Origin: UBA10649 sp965227045
GTDB lineage: Bacteria > Actinomycetota > Actinomycetes > S36-B12
Length of the DNA stretch: 64,000 bases
Reading direction: 5' to 3'
NCBI GenBank assembly: GCA_965227045.1
Contig: OZ245718.1
Location: forward strand, 2,666,001-2,730,000
The position numbers were made by a program, and so were the translations under genes. The number at the start of each line of letters is the position of its first letter. Position 1 is the first letter of the stretch. Below the pieces are notes generated by a model that was not told where the DNA came from, did not search any database, and worked only from the letters and a program-made list of their open reading frames with translations. This document shows, piece after piece, positions 40,456-49,047 of the stretch.

Positions 40456-41346
40456 ATGGGCACCGCGCTGATTCCCGCGAGCCTGGGACCGATCCGCACG
40501 GATGCGACGGTGATTGCCTACGGCGAGGTGATCGACCAGTCCGCGCTGGCCGTCGCGGAGTTCTTCGTACCTGCTTACATGGGACACGCGTCGACGCTGC
40601 AGCAGATGGCTCAGATGCCGCGCCTGCAGGTATGCCAGTTGCTGACCGCCGGATACGACAACGCCATGCCCTACCTTCGCGCTGGCGTGACGCTCTGCAA
40701 TGCCGCCGGAGTGCACGACGCCAGCACCTCTGAACTCGCGGTCGGGCTGGTGCTGGCGAGTCTTCGCGGCATCGACGACGCGGCCCGGGACATGGCCGCC
40801 GGGCGATGGCAGCATCGCAACCTGCCGGCGCTGGCGGACAAGCACGTCGTCATCGTGGGTGCCGGCGGGGTCGGGTGCGCCATTCAACGTCGGCTCGAAC
40901 CGTTCGAGGTCACCATCACCGTCGTCGGCAGGACCGCGCGCCCTGGCGTCCTCGCGACCTCCGACCTGCCGATGCTGCTGCCGGAGGCCGATGTCGTGAT
41001 CCTCGCGCTGCCCTTGGACCCCTCCACCGAGCACATGGTGGATGCGACCTTCCTCGCCGCCATGCGTGATGGCGCCCTGCTCATCAACGTGGCGCGGGGC
41101 GGGATCGTCGACACTGCCGCGCTTGTCGGAGAGCTGTCCACCGGTCGCATTCGCGCCGCGCTCGACGTGACGGATCCGGAGCCGCTGCCCGCCGATCACG
41201 AACTATGGCGGCAGCCCGGCGTCCTCATCACTCCCCACGTCGGCGGTGACTCGTCGGCGTTCCTCCCACGCGCGCGGCGGCTGGTCGAGCGCCAGCTGGC
41301 GACCTGGGTCGCCGGAGCCGAGCTCGAGAGCGTCGTCGCGTCCTAG
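40456..41346 (+). CDS. D-isomer-specific 2-hydroxyacid dehydrogenase family protein
   Basis: A 296-residue NAD(P)-dependent dehydrogenase, somewhat shorter than typical (about 310-330). The cofactor motif is VIVGAGGVGCAIQRRL. The catalytic Arg is in INVARGGIVD, Glu in DPEPLPADH and His in ITPHVGGDSS. Members reduce glyoxylate or hydroxypyruvate, or oxidise phosphoglycerate; substrate not determined. Start ATG at 40456, six bases after GAGGAG. It shares a CTAG with the stop of the convergent lipoprotein gene. Confidence 0.88.
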   Translation: MGTALIPASLGPIRTDATVIAYGEVIDQSALAVAEFFVPAYMGHASTLQQMAQMPRLQVCQLLTAGYDNAMPYLRAGVTLCNAAGVHDASTSELAVGLVLASLRGIDDAARDMAAGRWQHRNLPALADKHVVIVGAGGVGCAIQRRLEPFEVTITVVGRTARPGVLATSDLPMLLPEADVVILALPLDPSTEHMVDATFLAAMRDGALLINVARGGIVDTAALVGELSTGRIRAALDVTDPEPLPADHELWRQPGVLITPHVGGDSSAFLPRARRLVERQLATWVAGAELESVVAS

Positions 41347-42230
41347 TCGGTCGGCTGCTCGTCGCCGCGCTCGGCGGGATCCTCGGGCACCTGGCACGCG
41401 GCCGCCTGCAGCGCGGTCCACGTCCTCGGACCCACCTTCGCGTCGACGGAAAGCCCGGCCTGCGACTGGAACTCGCGTACTGCGGCGCGTGAGGCCTGTC
41501 CGTAGTGACCATCGACCGCTCCGGGGTCGTAGCCAAGGGTGGTCAACGCGGCCTGCAGCACGCTCGTGGAATACAGGTCCGACGACGAGTCGACCACGTT
41601 CGTCAGCTCATCGACGCCGACCGAGCAGAGGTAGCTCATCGCCTCGTCGATGTTGGGCACCGTCTCGGGATCGGGGGGCGCGATCGAGGCGGTGTCGGAC
41701 TCGGGAACCAGGACGCAGTCGGCGTCCGTGCCCCCGTCGGACAGGAAGGCCACGCACCCGGGGGCCAGGTTGATCTCCGCGTCGGTGCCGTCCCCTCCTG
41801 ACAGCGTGCCGGCCTGCTTCGTCCCGTCGGGCCACGTGACGATCACCTCGGTCGGGCTGGTCACGAACAACGTGATCACGTGCTGGTCGGTGACCGCCCC
41901 GTCCGGCTCGCGGCGAAAGAAGTGGCCATCGAACAGGTCGGGGTCCGACGTCGCCGCCAGGGTCATGCCGTACCCCTCGCCTTCCTTGGCCAGGGGCTGC
42001 GTCAGCCAGGTCGAGGGCAGGTCCAGGCCGACCGTCAGATGCATGGACGCGGTCGGCGATGGCGTCGGGCTGGCGGTCGTCGGGCTGACGGGCACGGAAG
42101 TACTGGTGAGCGCACTGTCGCTCGCCGCGGTTCCCGATCCCGAGGAGCAGGAGGCCACCGTGAGCGCGGCGACGCATATAGCGACCGCGATGAACGGCCG
42201 GCGGAGCACTGGGGGAAGTTTCTGACTCAT
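41343..42230 (-). CDS. peptidoglycan-binding-domain lipoprotein
   Basis: A 295-residue secreted lipoprotein. The signal ends at lipobox TVASC (Cys at about residue 28) and is followed by a Ser/Thr/Pro-rich linker to about 65. The central region (about 70-210) is of unknown type. The C-terminal PG_binding_1 domain (about 230-285) shows LTTLGYDPGAVDGHYGQ and FQSQAGLSVDAKVGPRTW. It probably sits on the outer face of the membrane touching the cell wall. Start ATG at 42230; GTG at 42233 is possible. Confidence 0.85.
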   Translation of the reverse strand: MSQKLPPVLRRPFIAVAICVAALTVASCSSGSGTAASDSALTSTSVPVSPTTASPTPSPTASMHLTVGLDLPSTWLTQPLAKEGEGYGMTLAATSDPDLFDGHFFRREPDGAVTDQHVITLFVTSPTEVIVTWPDGTKQAGTLSGGDGTDAEINLAPGCVAFLSDGGTDADCVLVPESDTASIAPPDPETVPNIDEAMSYLCSVGVDELTNVVDSSSDLYSTSVLQAALTTLGYDPGAVDGHYGQASRAAVREFQSQAGLSVDAKVGPRTWTALQAAACQVPEDPAERGDEQPTD

Positions 42231-42323
42231 CACCGGTCCATGGTCGCACCGTCAGTCGATCCGGCCGCGCAGCACTCACGCGACACTCGGGATGGTCGGC
42301 CCGCATGTGGCGACCGGGAGGAC

Positions 42324-42329
42324 TAGCCT
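42324..42329 (+). promoter_or_regulatory. candidate -10 box before rpiB
   Basis: TAGCCT ends seven bases before the rpiB ATG, in the same CTAGCCTGC context as the 21805 site. GGGAGG lies 15 bases before the ATG, which is too far for a normal ribosome-binding site. Confidence 0.3.
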
Positions 42330-42336
42330 GCGCACC

Positions 42337-42789
42337 ATGAGAGTCCACGTCGGCAGCGACCACGCGGGATTCGACCTCAAGGCCCTACTCGTGGACCGAC
42401 TGCACGACGCTGGTCACGAGGTGGTCGACCACGGCGCGCACGTGCTGAACCCCGATGACGACTACCCGGAGTTCTGCATTGCCACCGCGCAGGCTGTCGT
42501 CGCCGACGGCGGAAGCCTCGGCGTCGTCATCGGCGGATCGGGCAACGGCGAGCAGATCTCCGCCAACAAGGTTCGTGGTGTTCGCGCTGCCCTCGTCTGG
42601 TCTAACGAGACCGCGCGCCTGTCGCGCCAGCACAACGATGCGAATGTCGTGGCGGTCGGTGCACGTACGCACTCCAAGGAGGAGTGCGTTGCGCTGGTAC
42701 TCCTATTCCTCGACACGCCGTTCTCGGGTGACGCCCGCCATGTTCGCCGAATCGACCAAGTGTCAGCGTTCGAGGACGGAACCCGCTGA
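42337..42789 (+). CDS. rpiB: ribose-5-phosphate isomerase B
   Basis: A 150-residue enzyme interconverting ribose-5-phosphate and ribulose-5-phosphate. VGSDHAGFDLKALLVDRL is the substrate-binding start. GGSGNGEQISANKVRGVRAA is the actinobacterial active-site version, which uses a Glu where E. coli RpiB has a Cys. Start ATG at 42337. Its TGA overlaps the cydA ATG (TGATG), so the three genes probably form one operon, linking pentose phosphate metabolism with a respiratory oxidase only by position. Confidence 0.93.
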   Translation: MRVHVGSDHAGFDLKALLVDRLHDAGHEVVDHGAHVLNPDDDYPEFCIATAQAVVADGGSLGVVIGGSGNGEQISANKVRGVRAALVWSNETARLSRQHNDANVVAVGARTHSKEECVALVLLFLDTPFSGDARHVRRIDQVSAFEDGTR

Positions 42790-44207
42790 TGGACCTCAGC
42801 CAGCTCGACCTGTCGCGGCTGCAGTTCGCGAGCACGACGATCTATCACTTCCTGTTCGTGCCCCTGACCATCGGCTTGGCCTTCCTCGTCGCCGTACTCC
42901 ACACGCGCTGGTACCGCTCGAATGACCCGCAACTGCGCCGCTTGGCGCGGTTCTTCGGCACGCTGCTGCTCATCAACATCGCGATTGGCGTTGTCACCGG
43001 GCTCGTGCAGGAGTTCCAGTTCGGTATGAACTGGTCGCAGTACTCGCGCTTCGTCGGCGACGTCTTCGGGGCACCGCTCGCGATGGAAGGTCTCGCGGCG
43101 TTCTTCCTCGAGTCGACATTCCTTGGCCTGTGGCTGTTCGGCTGGAACATCCTGCCCAGGCGCGTGCATCTCGCGTGCATCTGGGCGGTGGCCGTCGGCA
43201 CTGCGCTCTCTGCCGCGTTCATCATGGCCGCGAACTCATGGATGCAGCATCCGGTCGGCTACGAGATCAACGCTGAGACCGGCCGGGCCCAGCTGACCGA
43301 CATCGTCGCGCTGTTCACGAATCCGGTGTTCATCTGGGGATACGCGCACGTGCTGCTCGCCTCCCTCGTGACCGGCTGCATGGTGATGCTGTCGGTCTCC
43401 GCTTGGCACCTGCGCAAGCGCAGCAGTCCCGAACTGTTCCTGCGCACGGCCAAGATGTCACTCGTCGTGCTGCTGCCGGCCTCGATCCTCATCCTCGGAG
43501 TCGGGAGCCACCTCGGCGTGATCGAGACCGAGTACCAGCCGATGAAGGTCGCGGCGATGGAGGCGCAGTGGGACAACTGCGGACCGTGCTCGTTCTCCGT
43601 GTTCCAGGTCGGCGGCGGGCAGAACGACAAGGACCCGACTCAGATCTGGGAGATCCCGCACCTGCTGTCGATCCTGGCGACGGGAACGTGGGACGGACCG
43701 GTTACCGGCCTCACGCAGCTCCAGGCCGAGGCTGAGGAGCAGTACGGGCCGGGCAACTACATCCCCAATGTCTTCATTCAGTACTGGTCGATGCGCACCA
43801 TGGCCTACCTCGGATCACTCGTCCCGATCCTCGTGCTGTGGGGAATGTGGGCCTGGCGTCGCAAGAAACTGGATACCTCTCGGGTGTTCTTGTGGGTTGC
43901 GACCTGGGCAGTCGTCACCCCGTTCATCATGAACACTGCGGGCTGGCTGCTCACCGAGAACGGCCGACAGCCGTGGATCGTGCAGGGCCTGCAACTGACC
44001 GCCGACGCCAACTCCCCGTCCGTCAGTCGTGCCGAGGTGGCGATCAGCCTGACGACGTTCGCCCTGCTGTACATCGCGCTGGGCATCGTGTGGATTTTCC
44101 TCATGCTCCGCTACTCGCGCAGAGGTCTTGAGTTCGAGCACGACGACGCCACGGATCCCGAGGATCCCGACAGTTCGGCCCGGCGTGCGCCGGTGCTGAC
44201 CTACTGA
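42789..44207 (+). CDS. cydA: cytochrome bd quinol oxidase subunit I
   Basis: A 472-residue membrane subunit carrying the three hemes and the quinol site. TTIYHFLFVPLTIGLA contains the N-terminal heme-ligand His. Conserved GRQPWIVQGL is in place, and the Q-loop lies around MKVAAMEAQWD. About nine membrane helices are predicted. The enzyme reduces O2 with high affinity and resists NO and sulfide. Start ATG overlaps rpiB's stop by one base. cydB follows after nine bases; the assembly transporter CydCD is not in the window. Confidence 0.95.
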   Translation: MDLSQLDLSRLQFASTTIYHFLFVPLTIGLAFLVAVLHTRWYRSNDPQLRRLARFFGTLLLINIAIGVVTGLVQEFQFGMNWSQYSRFVGDVFGAPLAMEGLAAFFLESTFLGLWLFGWNILPRRVHLACIWAVAVGTALSAAFIMAANSWMQHPVGYEINAETGRAQLTDIVALFTNPVFIWGYAHVLLASLVTGCMVMLSVSAWHLRKRSSPELFLRTAKMSLVVLLPASILILGVGSHLGVIETEYQPMKVAAMEAQWDNCGPCSFSVFQVGGGQNDKDPTQIWEIPHLLSILATGTWDGPVTGLTQLQAEAEEQYGPGNYIPNVFIQYWSMRTMAYLGSLVPILVLWGMWAWRRKKLDTSRVFLWVATWAVVTPFIMNTAGWLLTENGRQPWIVQGLQLTADANSPSVSRAEVAISLTTFALLYIALGIVWIFLMLRYSRRGLEFEHDDATDPEDPDSSARRAPVLTY

Positions 44208-44216
44208 GGTGCGCGC

Positions 44217-45224
44217 ATGAGTCTCGGGGATCTCTGGTTCATCATCATCGCGGTCTTGTGGACCGGGTTCTTTGTGCTCGAGGGGTTTGACCTCGGAGTC
44301 GGGGCGCTCCACAGGTGGGTCGGCCGCACGGAGATCGATCGGCGAGTGGCGATCAACTCGATCGGTCCGGTGTGGGACGGCAATGAGGTGTGGCTGATCG
44401 TCGCGGGAGCCGGAATCTTCGCCGCGTTCCCGAGTTGGTACGCGACGTGGTTCTCCGCCGCGTATCTCGCGCTCCTGCTACTGCTCGTCGCCCTGATCAT
44501 CCGGGGGGTGTCGTTCGAGTGGCGCGGCAAAGTCGCGGTGCCGGCCTGGAAGGGAGTGTGGAGCTGGACGCTCACTGTGGGCTCGGTGCTGATCCCCGTG
44601 CTGATCGGCGTTGCGCTCGGTGACCTTCTCGCCGGGCTGCCCATCGATGCCAACGAGGAGTACACCGGGAACTTCTTCGATCTGCTGACTCCGTTTGGCG
44701 TGTGGCTTGGCCTGACGCTCCTGGTGCTGTGCCTTGTCCACGGCTCCACGTTCCTTGGCATCAAGACCGACGGTGATGTGCGAGCCCGAGCGCGAACGAC
44801 TGCGATTGCGCTCTCGTGGCCCGCAGTGGTACTCGTGCTGGTCTACGCGATCTGGGCCCACGGGCTTTCGGACGCGGGCCTGTGGGCTGATGTCGTGCTC
44901 GCGGTTCCGGTGGTGGCAGTCGTTGCCGCGGCAATGCTTGTACGCGCCGGATTCGAGGGCCGGGCGTTCGTCGCGACCGCGTTGACGATTGGCGGTGTGA
45001 TCTCTGCGCTATTCGTCAACCTGTACCCGAACGTGATGGTGTCGAGCACGGACGTCGCGAACAATCTCACGGTCGCTGGTACCGCGTCCGGCGACTACGC
45101 GCTCAAAGTCATGACCATCGTGGCGGCAGTCATGCTGCCGATCGTGCTGCTCTACCAAGGCTGGTCGTATTACGTCTTCCGCGCGCGCATCACGGCACCG
45201 GCGCCGTCAGATGTCATTCACTAG
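44217..45224 (+). CDS. cydB: cytochrome bd quinol oxidase subunit II
   Basis: A 335-residue polytopic partner of CydA. The N-terminus shows LWFIIIAVLWTGFFVLEGFDLGVG, the standard CydB signature, and VWDGNEVWLIVAGAGIFAAF follows. It lacks hemes and stabilises subunit I. Start ATG at 44217, nine bases after the cydA stop. Its stop shares a CTAG palindrome with the stop of the convergent DUF2252 gene. Confidence 0.95.
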   Translation: MSLGDLWFIIIAVLWTGFFVLEGFDLGVGALHRWVGRTEIDRRVAINSIGPVWDGNEVWLIVAGAGIFAAFPSWYATWFSAAYLALLLLLVALIIRGVSFEWRGKVAVPAWKGVWSWTLTVGSVLIPVLIGVALGDLLAGLPIDANEEYTGNFFDLLTPFGVWLGLTLLVLCLVHGSTFLGIKTDGDVRARARTTAIALSWPAVVLVLVYAIWAHGLSDAGLWADVVLAVPVVAVVAAAMLVRAGFEGRAFVATALTIGGVISALFVNLYPNVMVSSTDVANNLTVAGTASGDYALKVMTIVAAVMLPIVLLYQGWSYYVFRARITAPAPSDVIH

Positions 45225-46816
45225 TCGACTTGCGGGGCGAACAGCGCCCCGGTTGCCGCATCGTCGGCGACCGACTCGGACTCATGCGCGGTCATCTGAC
45301 CCGAAGCGATGGCAGCGGTGAACGCGGCATAGTCCAGCGCGACCTGGTCGGCGTACGAGAGTGCGAAGTCCGTGATCGCCTTGTCGAAGGCCGTGCTGTT
45401 ACCGAGGTATGAGGCGACCGCGACCGCGTCGCCCGATCGCGCGTGCGCGCGCGCCAGGGTGTGACCGCACAGCCGTGAGTAGCTGAGGAGACCGTCGGGG
45501 GTCAGGGTGGCCAGGTCGGGTGACCACTTCATGTCACGCAGTTGGCGCAGGTAGAAACTGCGTCCGCCTGGGCCGTCGATCCAGCCGAGGAAGGAATCGC
45601 TGGCCGCCTGCATCAGGCGCTGGCCCGTGACGACGCGGTGACCGTGCTTGTTGAATGCCGACTTGTGCGTGTAGGCCTCGAGAACCGACGCCTGCGCCTG
45701 CTTCACCTGGATGACCATGAGGTCGTTCTCGTCGCGACCGCGCATCAGCAGCACCAGCGCGAGCAGCCCGACGCTGCCGACTCCGACCACCTTGTGGCCG
45801 ATGTCGACGATCTCGTACCGCTTGAGCAGTTCCTCGCGATCGTCCTGAAGCGTCGCGCGGTACTCGCGGAAGAGCCCGTTGACCACTGCTCGCGATTCCT
45901 GATCCACGTCCATGCGCGTGAGAAGTGGCGGATCGTTGCGGAACTGCCGCTGGCCGTCGACCACCTCCGTGATCTTCGCGATGGCCGACCACTGGTCGCG
46001 CGCGCGGGCCGCGGCTAGGGACTTGTCCACCGCGCCTTGAACCTTGTCGATCCGCTTCCTCTGCTTCGCCTTGGTTGCGGCGACCGCGTCACCTTGCAGC
46101 AGGGTCTGCATGCTGGTGATGTCGATCCGGTCGTACCAGATGTCGATTTCACGTTGGGCCGCGAAAGCGGTCATCGCAATGCGGTACTGCGCCGCGGCCG
46201 CCTCGGTACAGGAGGCCGCGACCTTCTCGGTGAGCTTGTTGTCGCGTGCGGCGAGCACGATCGATGCGGCAAGTCTCTTGACGTCCCACTCGAATGGTCC
46301 GGGGTTGGTCTCATCGAAGTCGTTGACGTCGAAGACGACGGTGCGATCGGGGGCCGCGAACATGCCGAAGTTGGCCAGGTGCGCGTCGCCGCACAGTTGG
46401 GCGTTCAGGTCGGTTCGAGGCCTTGTCGACAGGTCTGACGCCATCACGATCGCGCTGCCCCGGTAGAAGGCGAACGCGCTGGTTGCCATGCGCGCGTGGC
46501 GGACCGGTACGAGCTCCTGCACGCGCGAGGTCTCCTGGCCCTTGAGCAGGGCCACCGGATCAGCGCGGTCCGCGGGTGCCTGCCAGCCACCCAGGTCCTG
46601 GCGGGGCGTCTGGGCCCTGGCCACCTTGCCGCGACGCTGACGCTCGTCGACGCTCGGATGCGGGACGCCACCCTGAGTGCCCGCCCTGATGAGCCGGGCA
46701 CGCGCCTCCGACTGGTCGGGGTGCTCCGACAGTGCCCGGATGTCGCTCAGCATGGACGGGCCGATGCTCGGATCCGTCGCGGATGAGGGGGCAGCGGAGG
46801 TGTCGGAGTCACTCAT
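45221..46816 (-). CDS. DUF2252-family protein
   Basis: A 531-residue cytosolic protein common in actinobacteria. GDAHLANFG and VVFDVNDFDETNPGPFEWD resemble the catalytic and metal loops of kinase-like (APH-fold) proteins and are the hallmark of DUF2252. Other family features are RMATSAFAFYRGSA and the C-terminal ARAHARSGDA. Biochemical role unknown; a phosphotransferase activity is an inference from the motif pattern. Start ATG at 46816. The CorA-like gene ends 19 bases upstream of that start on the same strand. Confidence 0.88.
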   Translation of the reverse strand: MSDSDTSAAPSSATDPSIGPSMLSDIRALSEHPDQSEARARLIRAGTQGGVPHPSVDERQRRGKVARAQTPRQDLGGWQAPADRADPVALLKGQETSRVQELVPVRHARMATSAFAFYRGSAIVMASDLSTRPRTDLNAQLCGDAHLANFGMFAAPDRTVVFDVNDFDETNPGPFEWDVKRLAASIVLAARDNKLTEKVAASCTEAAAAQYRIAMTAFAAQREIDIWYDRIDITSMQTLLQGDAVAATKAKQRKRIDKVQGAVDKSLAAARARDQWSAIAKITEVVDGQRQFRNDPPLLTRMDVDQESRAVVNGLFREYRATLQDDREELLKRYEIVDIGHKVVGVGSVGLLALVLLMRGRDENDLMVIQVKQAQASVLEAYTHKSAFNKHGHRVVTGQRLMQAASDSFLGWIDGPGGRSFYLRQLRDMKWSPDLATLTPDGLLSYSRLCGHTLARAHARSGDAVAVASYLGNSTAFDKAITDFALSYADQVALDYAAFTAAIASGQMTAHESESVADDAATGALFAPQVD

Positions 46817-46835
46817 GTGGCGGAGCGTACGCCCG

Positions 46836-47834
46836 CTACAGCCAGCCGTTCTTGCGGAAGGTCCAATACAGGCCGACGGAGATGCCGGTGATCAGGGCCG
46901 CCGACGAGATCAGGCCGACCGGGCTTCCGTAGCCAGGGTAGGGAAGGTTCTGGCCGTACCAGCCCGTGATCGCGGTGGGTACGGCGATGATCGCCGCCCA
47001 GCTCGTGACCTTCTTCGTGATGATGTTCAATCGGTTGCCCTGCTGGGTGAGGTTGGTCTCCAGGATCGTCGTCACGAGGTCACGCAACGACTCGGTCCAC
47101 TCCGTCGCGCGCAGCACGTGGTCGTACACGTCCTGGTAGTACGGGACCATCTCGTCGCTGACCACCTTGAGGTCGCGTCGCATGAGGCTGTTGACCACCT
47201 CGCGCATCGGCAGCACGACGCGCCGGAGGATCACGAGGGACTTGCGGAGCGAGAAGCTGCGCTTTTGCAGGTCGCTGTCATGCGTACGGTCGTCGAAGAG
47301 CATGTCCTCGAGGGACTCGATCTGCTCGTCGAGGTCCTGAACAGCGGCAAAGTGCCCGTCTACGACGTGGTCGATGAGCCCGTACAGCAGGAAGCTCACG
47401 CCGCAGTGCGCGAGATCGGTCGTGCGATCCCACTGGTCGACGACAGCGTCCATGTCGAACCGGTCGTCCTTGCGAACTGTGACCAGGACGTCGGGGGTGA
47501 TGAAGGCGGACACCTCGCTCATGTGCAGTTGGCCGGTCTCGTGATCAAGGCGCACGCCGTACATGTTCAAGAACTCGTGGGAGCTGTAGCGGTCGAGCTT
47601 CGGACGCTGCCTGGGGTCGAGGGCATCGGCGACGGCCAGTTCGTGCAGCCCGAGTTCGTCCGCGATCACGGCGAGGTCGGCCGCCTGTGGATCCAGCAGG
47701 TCGACCCACACGCAGCAGCCGGGGATGCCGACGTAGTCGGAGACATCCTCGACCGGGAAGTTCTCCTTCTCAAGCACCCCGGATCGGTACAGGCGCGTGC
47801 GCGCGGCGCCCGCGGTGCGGTCGTTCGACGTCAC
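46836..47834 (-). CDS. CorA-family divalent metal transporter with GQN motif
   Basis: A 332-residue CorA-type channel protein. The long cytoplasmic funnel domain (about 1-265) includes coiled-coil segments, followed by two C-terminal membrane helices. The signature loop after TM1, normally YGMN, reads GWYGQNLPYPGYG here; GQN variants occur in homologues, so transport is probably retained but ion preference may differ. Start GTG at 47834, with GAGGA close upstream; the longer frame to 48026 would read through the divergent DUF4190 gene and is rejected. Confidence 0.88.
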   Translation of the reverse strand: MTSNDRTAGAARTRLYRSGVLEKENFPVEDVSDYVGIPGCCVWVDLLDPQAADLAVIADELGLHELAVADALDPRQRPKLDRYSSHEFLNMYGVRLDHETGQLHMSEVSAFITPDVLVTVRKDDRFDMDAVVDQWDRTTDLAHCGVSFLLYGLIDHVVDGHFAAVQDLDEQIESLEDMLFDDRTHDSDLQKRSFSLRKSLVILRRVVLPMREVVNSLMRRDLKVVSDEMVPYYQDVYDHVLRATEWTESLRDLVTTILETNLTQQGNRLNIITKKVTSWAAIIAVPTAITGWYGQNLPYPGYGSPVGLISSAALITGISVGLYWTFRKNGWL

Positions 47835-47946
47835 GATTCCTCGCCCCGGTGTGTGGTGTCTGGCGCGTGCGCGACCACAGTAGTGCGACCGCGTCCGCAC
47901 CCTGCCATGCTTGCCGCTACTGCGCCGCCCTCGGAAGGAACACATC

Positions 47947-48618
47947 ATGAGCGATTCGACCCCACCCCCGCCCCCCGGCGAGCCCACTCCGCCGCCTCCC
48001 GGAGCGCCGACTCCTCCTCCCACCAACTACCCGGCGGCACCTCCCGCTGGCGGCGCCATCCCGCCCGCTCCGCCTGCTCCTCCCGCCTACGGCGCCGGCG
48101 TTGCGGCCCCGCAGAACGGGATGGGTACCGCCTCGCTGGTCATGGGCATCATCCAGTTCTTCTGCTTCCCGTTCATCGGCGCGATCCTGGCGATCGTCTT
48201 CGGCCGGATCGGCATGAACAAGGCCAAGCAGGGCCTGGCCACGAATGGTGGAGTGGCGAAGGCTGGCTTCTGGCTCGGCATCATCGGCCTGATCTTGTCG
48301 ATCATCGGCATCATCATCGCCATCTTCGCGATCGGATTCGGCGTCAAGGTCGTCGCGGACAGCCTCGATATCTCGAATAACTCCAAGACCGGGCTCTCCG
48401 ATGGCAACTACGGCATGAACCCGAATACCTCGCTCCGGATCAACGACAAGTGCTCCTTCGGTGGCGACGCCGTGGCGATCGAGACCAACGCGGTCGCGGC
48501 CACTGATGTCACCGTCGTCGGTGAGGGCACCACCGAGTGCGGAACGGGCACGGGCACGCCTGACGTCGTCCTGTTCACCGTCACCGGCGGCGTCGCGAAG
48601 ATCGTCCAGGTCAGCTAG
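47947..48618 (+). CDS. DUF4190 domain membrane protein with proline-rich N-terminus
   Basis: A 223-residue protein. Residues ~1-55 are Pro/Ala-rich and cytoplasmic (repeated PPPP blocks), then two membrane helices in a DUF4190 module (GMGTASLVMGIIQFFCFPF; IIGLILSIIGIIIAIFAIG), then a short extracytoplasmic C-terminal domain with two cysteines (NDKCSFGG, TECGTG). No enzymatic role is evident. Start ATG at 47947, preceded by GGAAGGAA. Divergent from the CorA-like gene. Confidence 0.8.
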   Translation: MSDSTPPPPPGEPTPPPPGAPTPPPTNYPAAPPAGGAIPPAPPAPPAYGAGVAAPQNGMGTASLVMGIIQFFCFPFIGAILAIVFGRIGMNKAKQGLATNGGVAKAGFWLGIIGLILSIIGIIIAIFAIGFGVKVVADSLDISNNSKTGLSDGNYGMNPNTSLRINDKCSFGGDAVAIETNAVAATDVTVVGEGTTECGTGTGTPDVVLFTVTGGVAKIVQVS

Positions 48619-48689
48619 TTCGTCCCCCTAGAATCAACGCTCCGGTCAATCGGCCGGGACGGGGGTTCACGAACTTTTCAGGAGGAAAC

Positions 48690-48947
48690 ATGTCTGACGA
48701 CACCATTGAGGTCGGCGAGGCAGTCGAGATCGACGTCGTTGTCGATGAGGACGGCGACGTCGTAGGCGCGATCGTCGATGACGTCGTCGTCGCCACCGGC
48801 CCGGAAGGCACGATTGTCGACGAGACCGTCGATGTCCTGGATGCCGACGGCAACGTCGTGCTCGAGGACGAGACCATCAGCGTCTTCGATGCCGATTCGA
48901 ACCTTGTGGCACAGGAAGAGACTGTCGTCCTCGCCCTCGACGAGTAG
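48690..48947 (+). CDS. very acidic 85-residue protein with DxDxN repeats
   Basis: An unrecognised small protein. About 27 of 85 residues are Asp or Glu and there is no Lys, Arg, His, Cys, Trp or Tyr. The chain is built of repeating beta-hairpin-like units, best seen in VLDADGNVVLEDET and VFDADSNLVAQEET, with a related earlier unit VVVDEDGDVV. The Asp spacing could bind Ca2+ or other cations. It has a near-perfect ribosome-binding site (AGGAGG four bases before ATG), suggesting high expression. No signal peptide. An inverted-repeat element starts three bases after its stop. Confidence 0.75.
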   Translation: MSDDTIEVGEAVEIDVVVDEDGDVVGAIVDDVVVATGPEGTIVDETVDVLDADGNVVLEDETISVFDADSNLVAQEETVVLALDE

Positions 48948-48949
48948 CA

Positions 48950-49047
48950 CCCCGAAATGAACGCCCCTGCCGGGCCAATTCTGACGAATTGGCCCGGCAG
49001 GGGCGTTCAGGGCCGGATTTGACCCGGGAGGGGCGTTCATTTCGGGG
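48950..49047. repeat. 98-bp inverted-repeat element (copy A of a dispersed repeat), likely bidirectional terminator
   Basis: Ends at 48950-48968 and 49029-49047 are exact 19-bp inverted repeats. Inside, 48958-48981 and 48986-49009 form a perfect 24-bp stem with a TGAC loop, so the left arm has two competing partners. The right part, 49015-49047, contains the core GGATTTGACCCGG that recurs at 61338-61368 and 62498-62529. It separates two convergent genes and includes the stop codon of the ferredoxin gene. Confidence 0.8.

Noticed and set aside
46677..48380. 567-residue + strand frame antisense to the CorA-like gene
   Set aside because: It crosses three real genes on both strands and has no family features.
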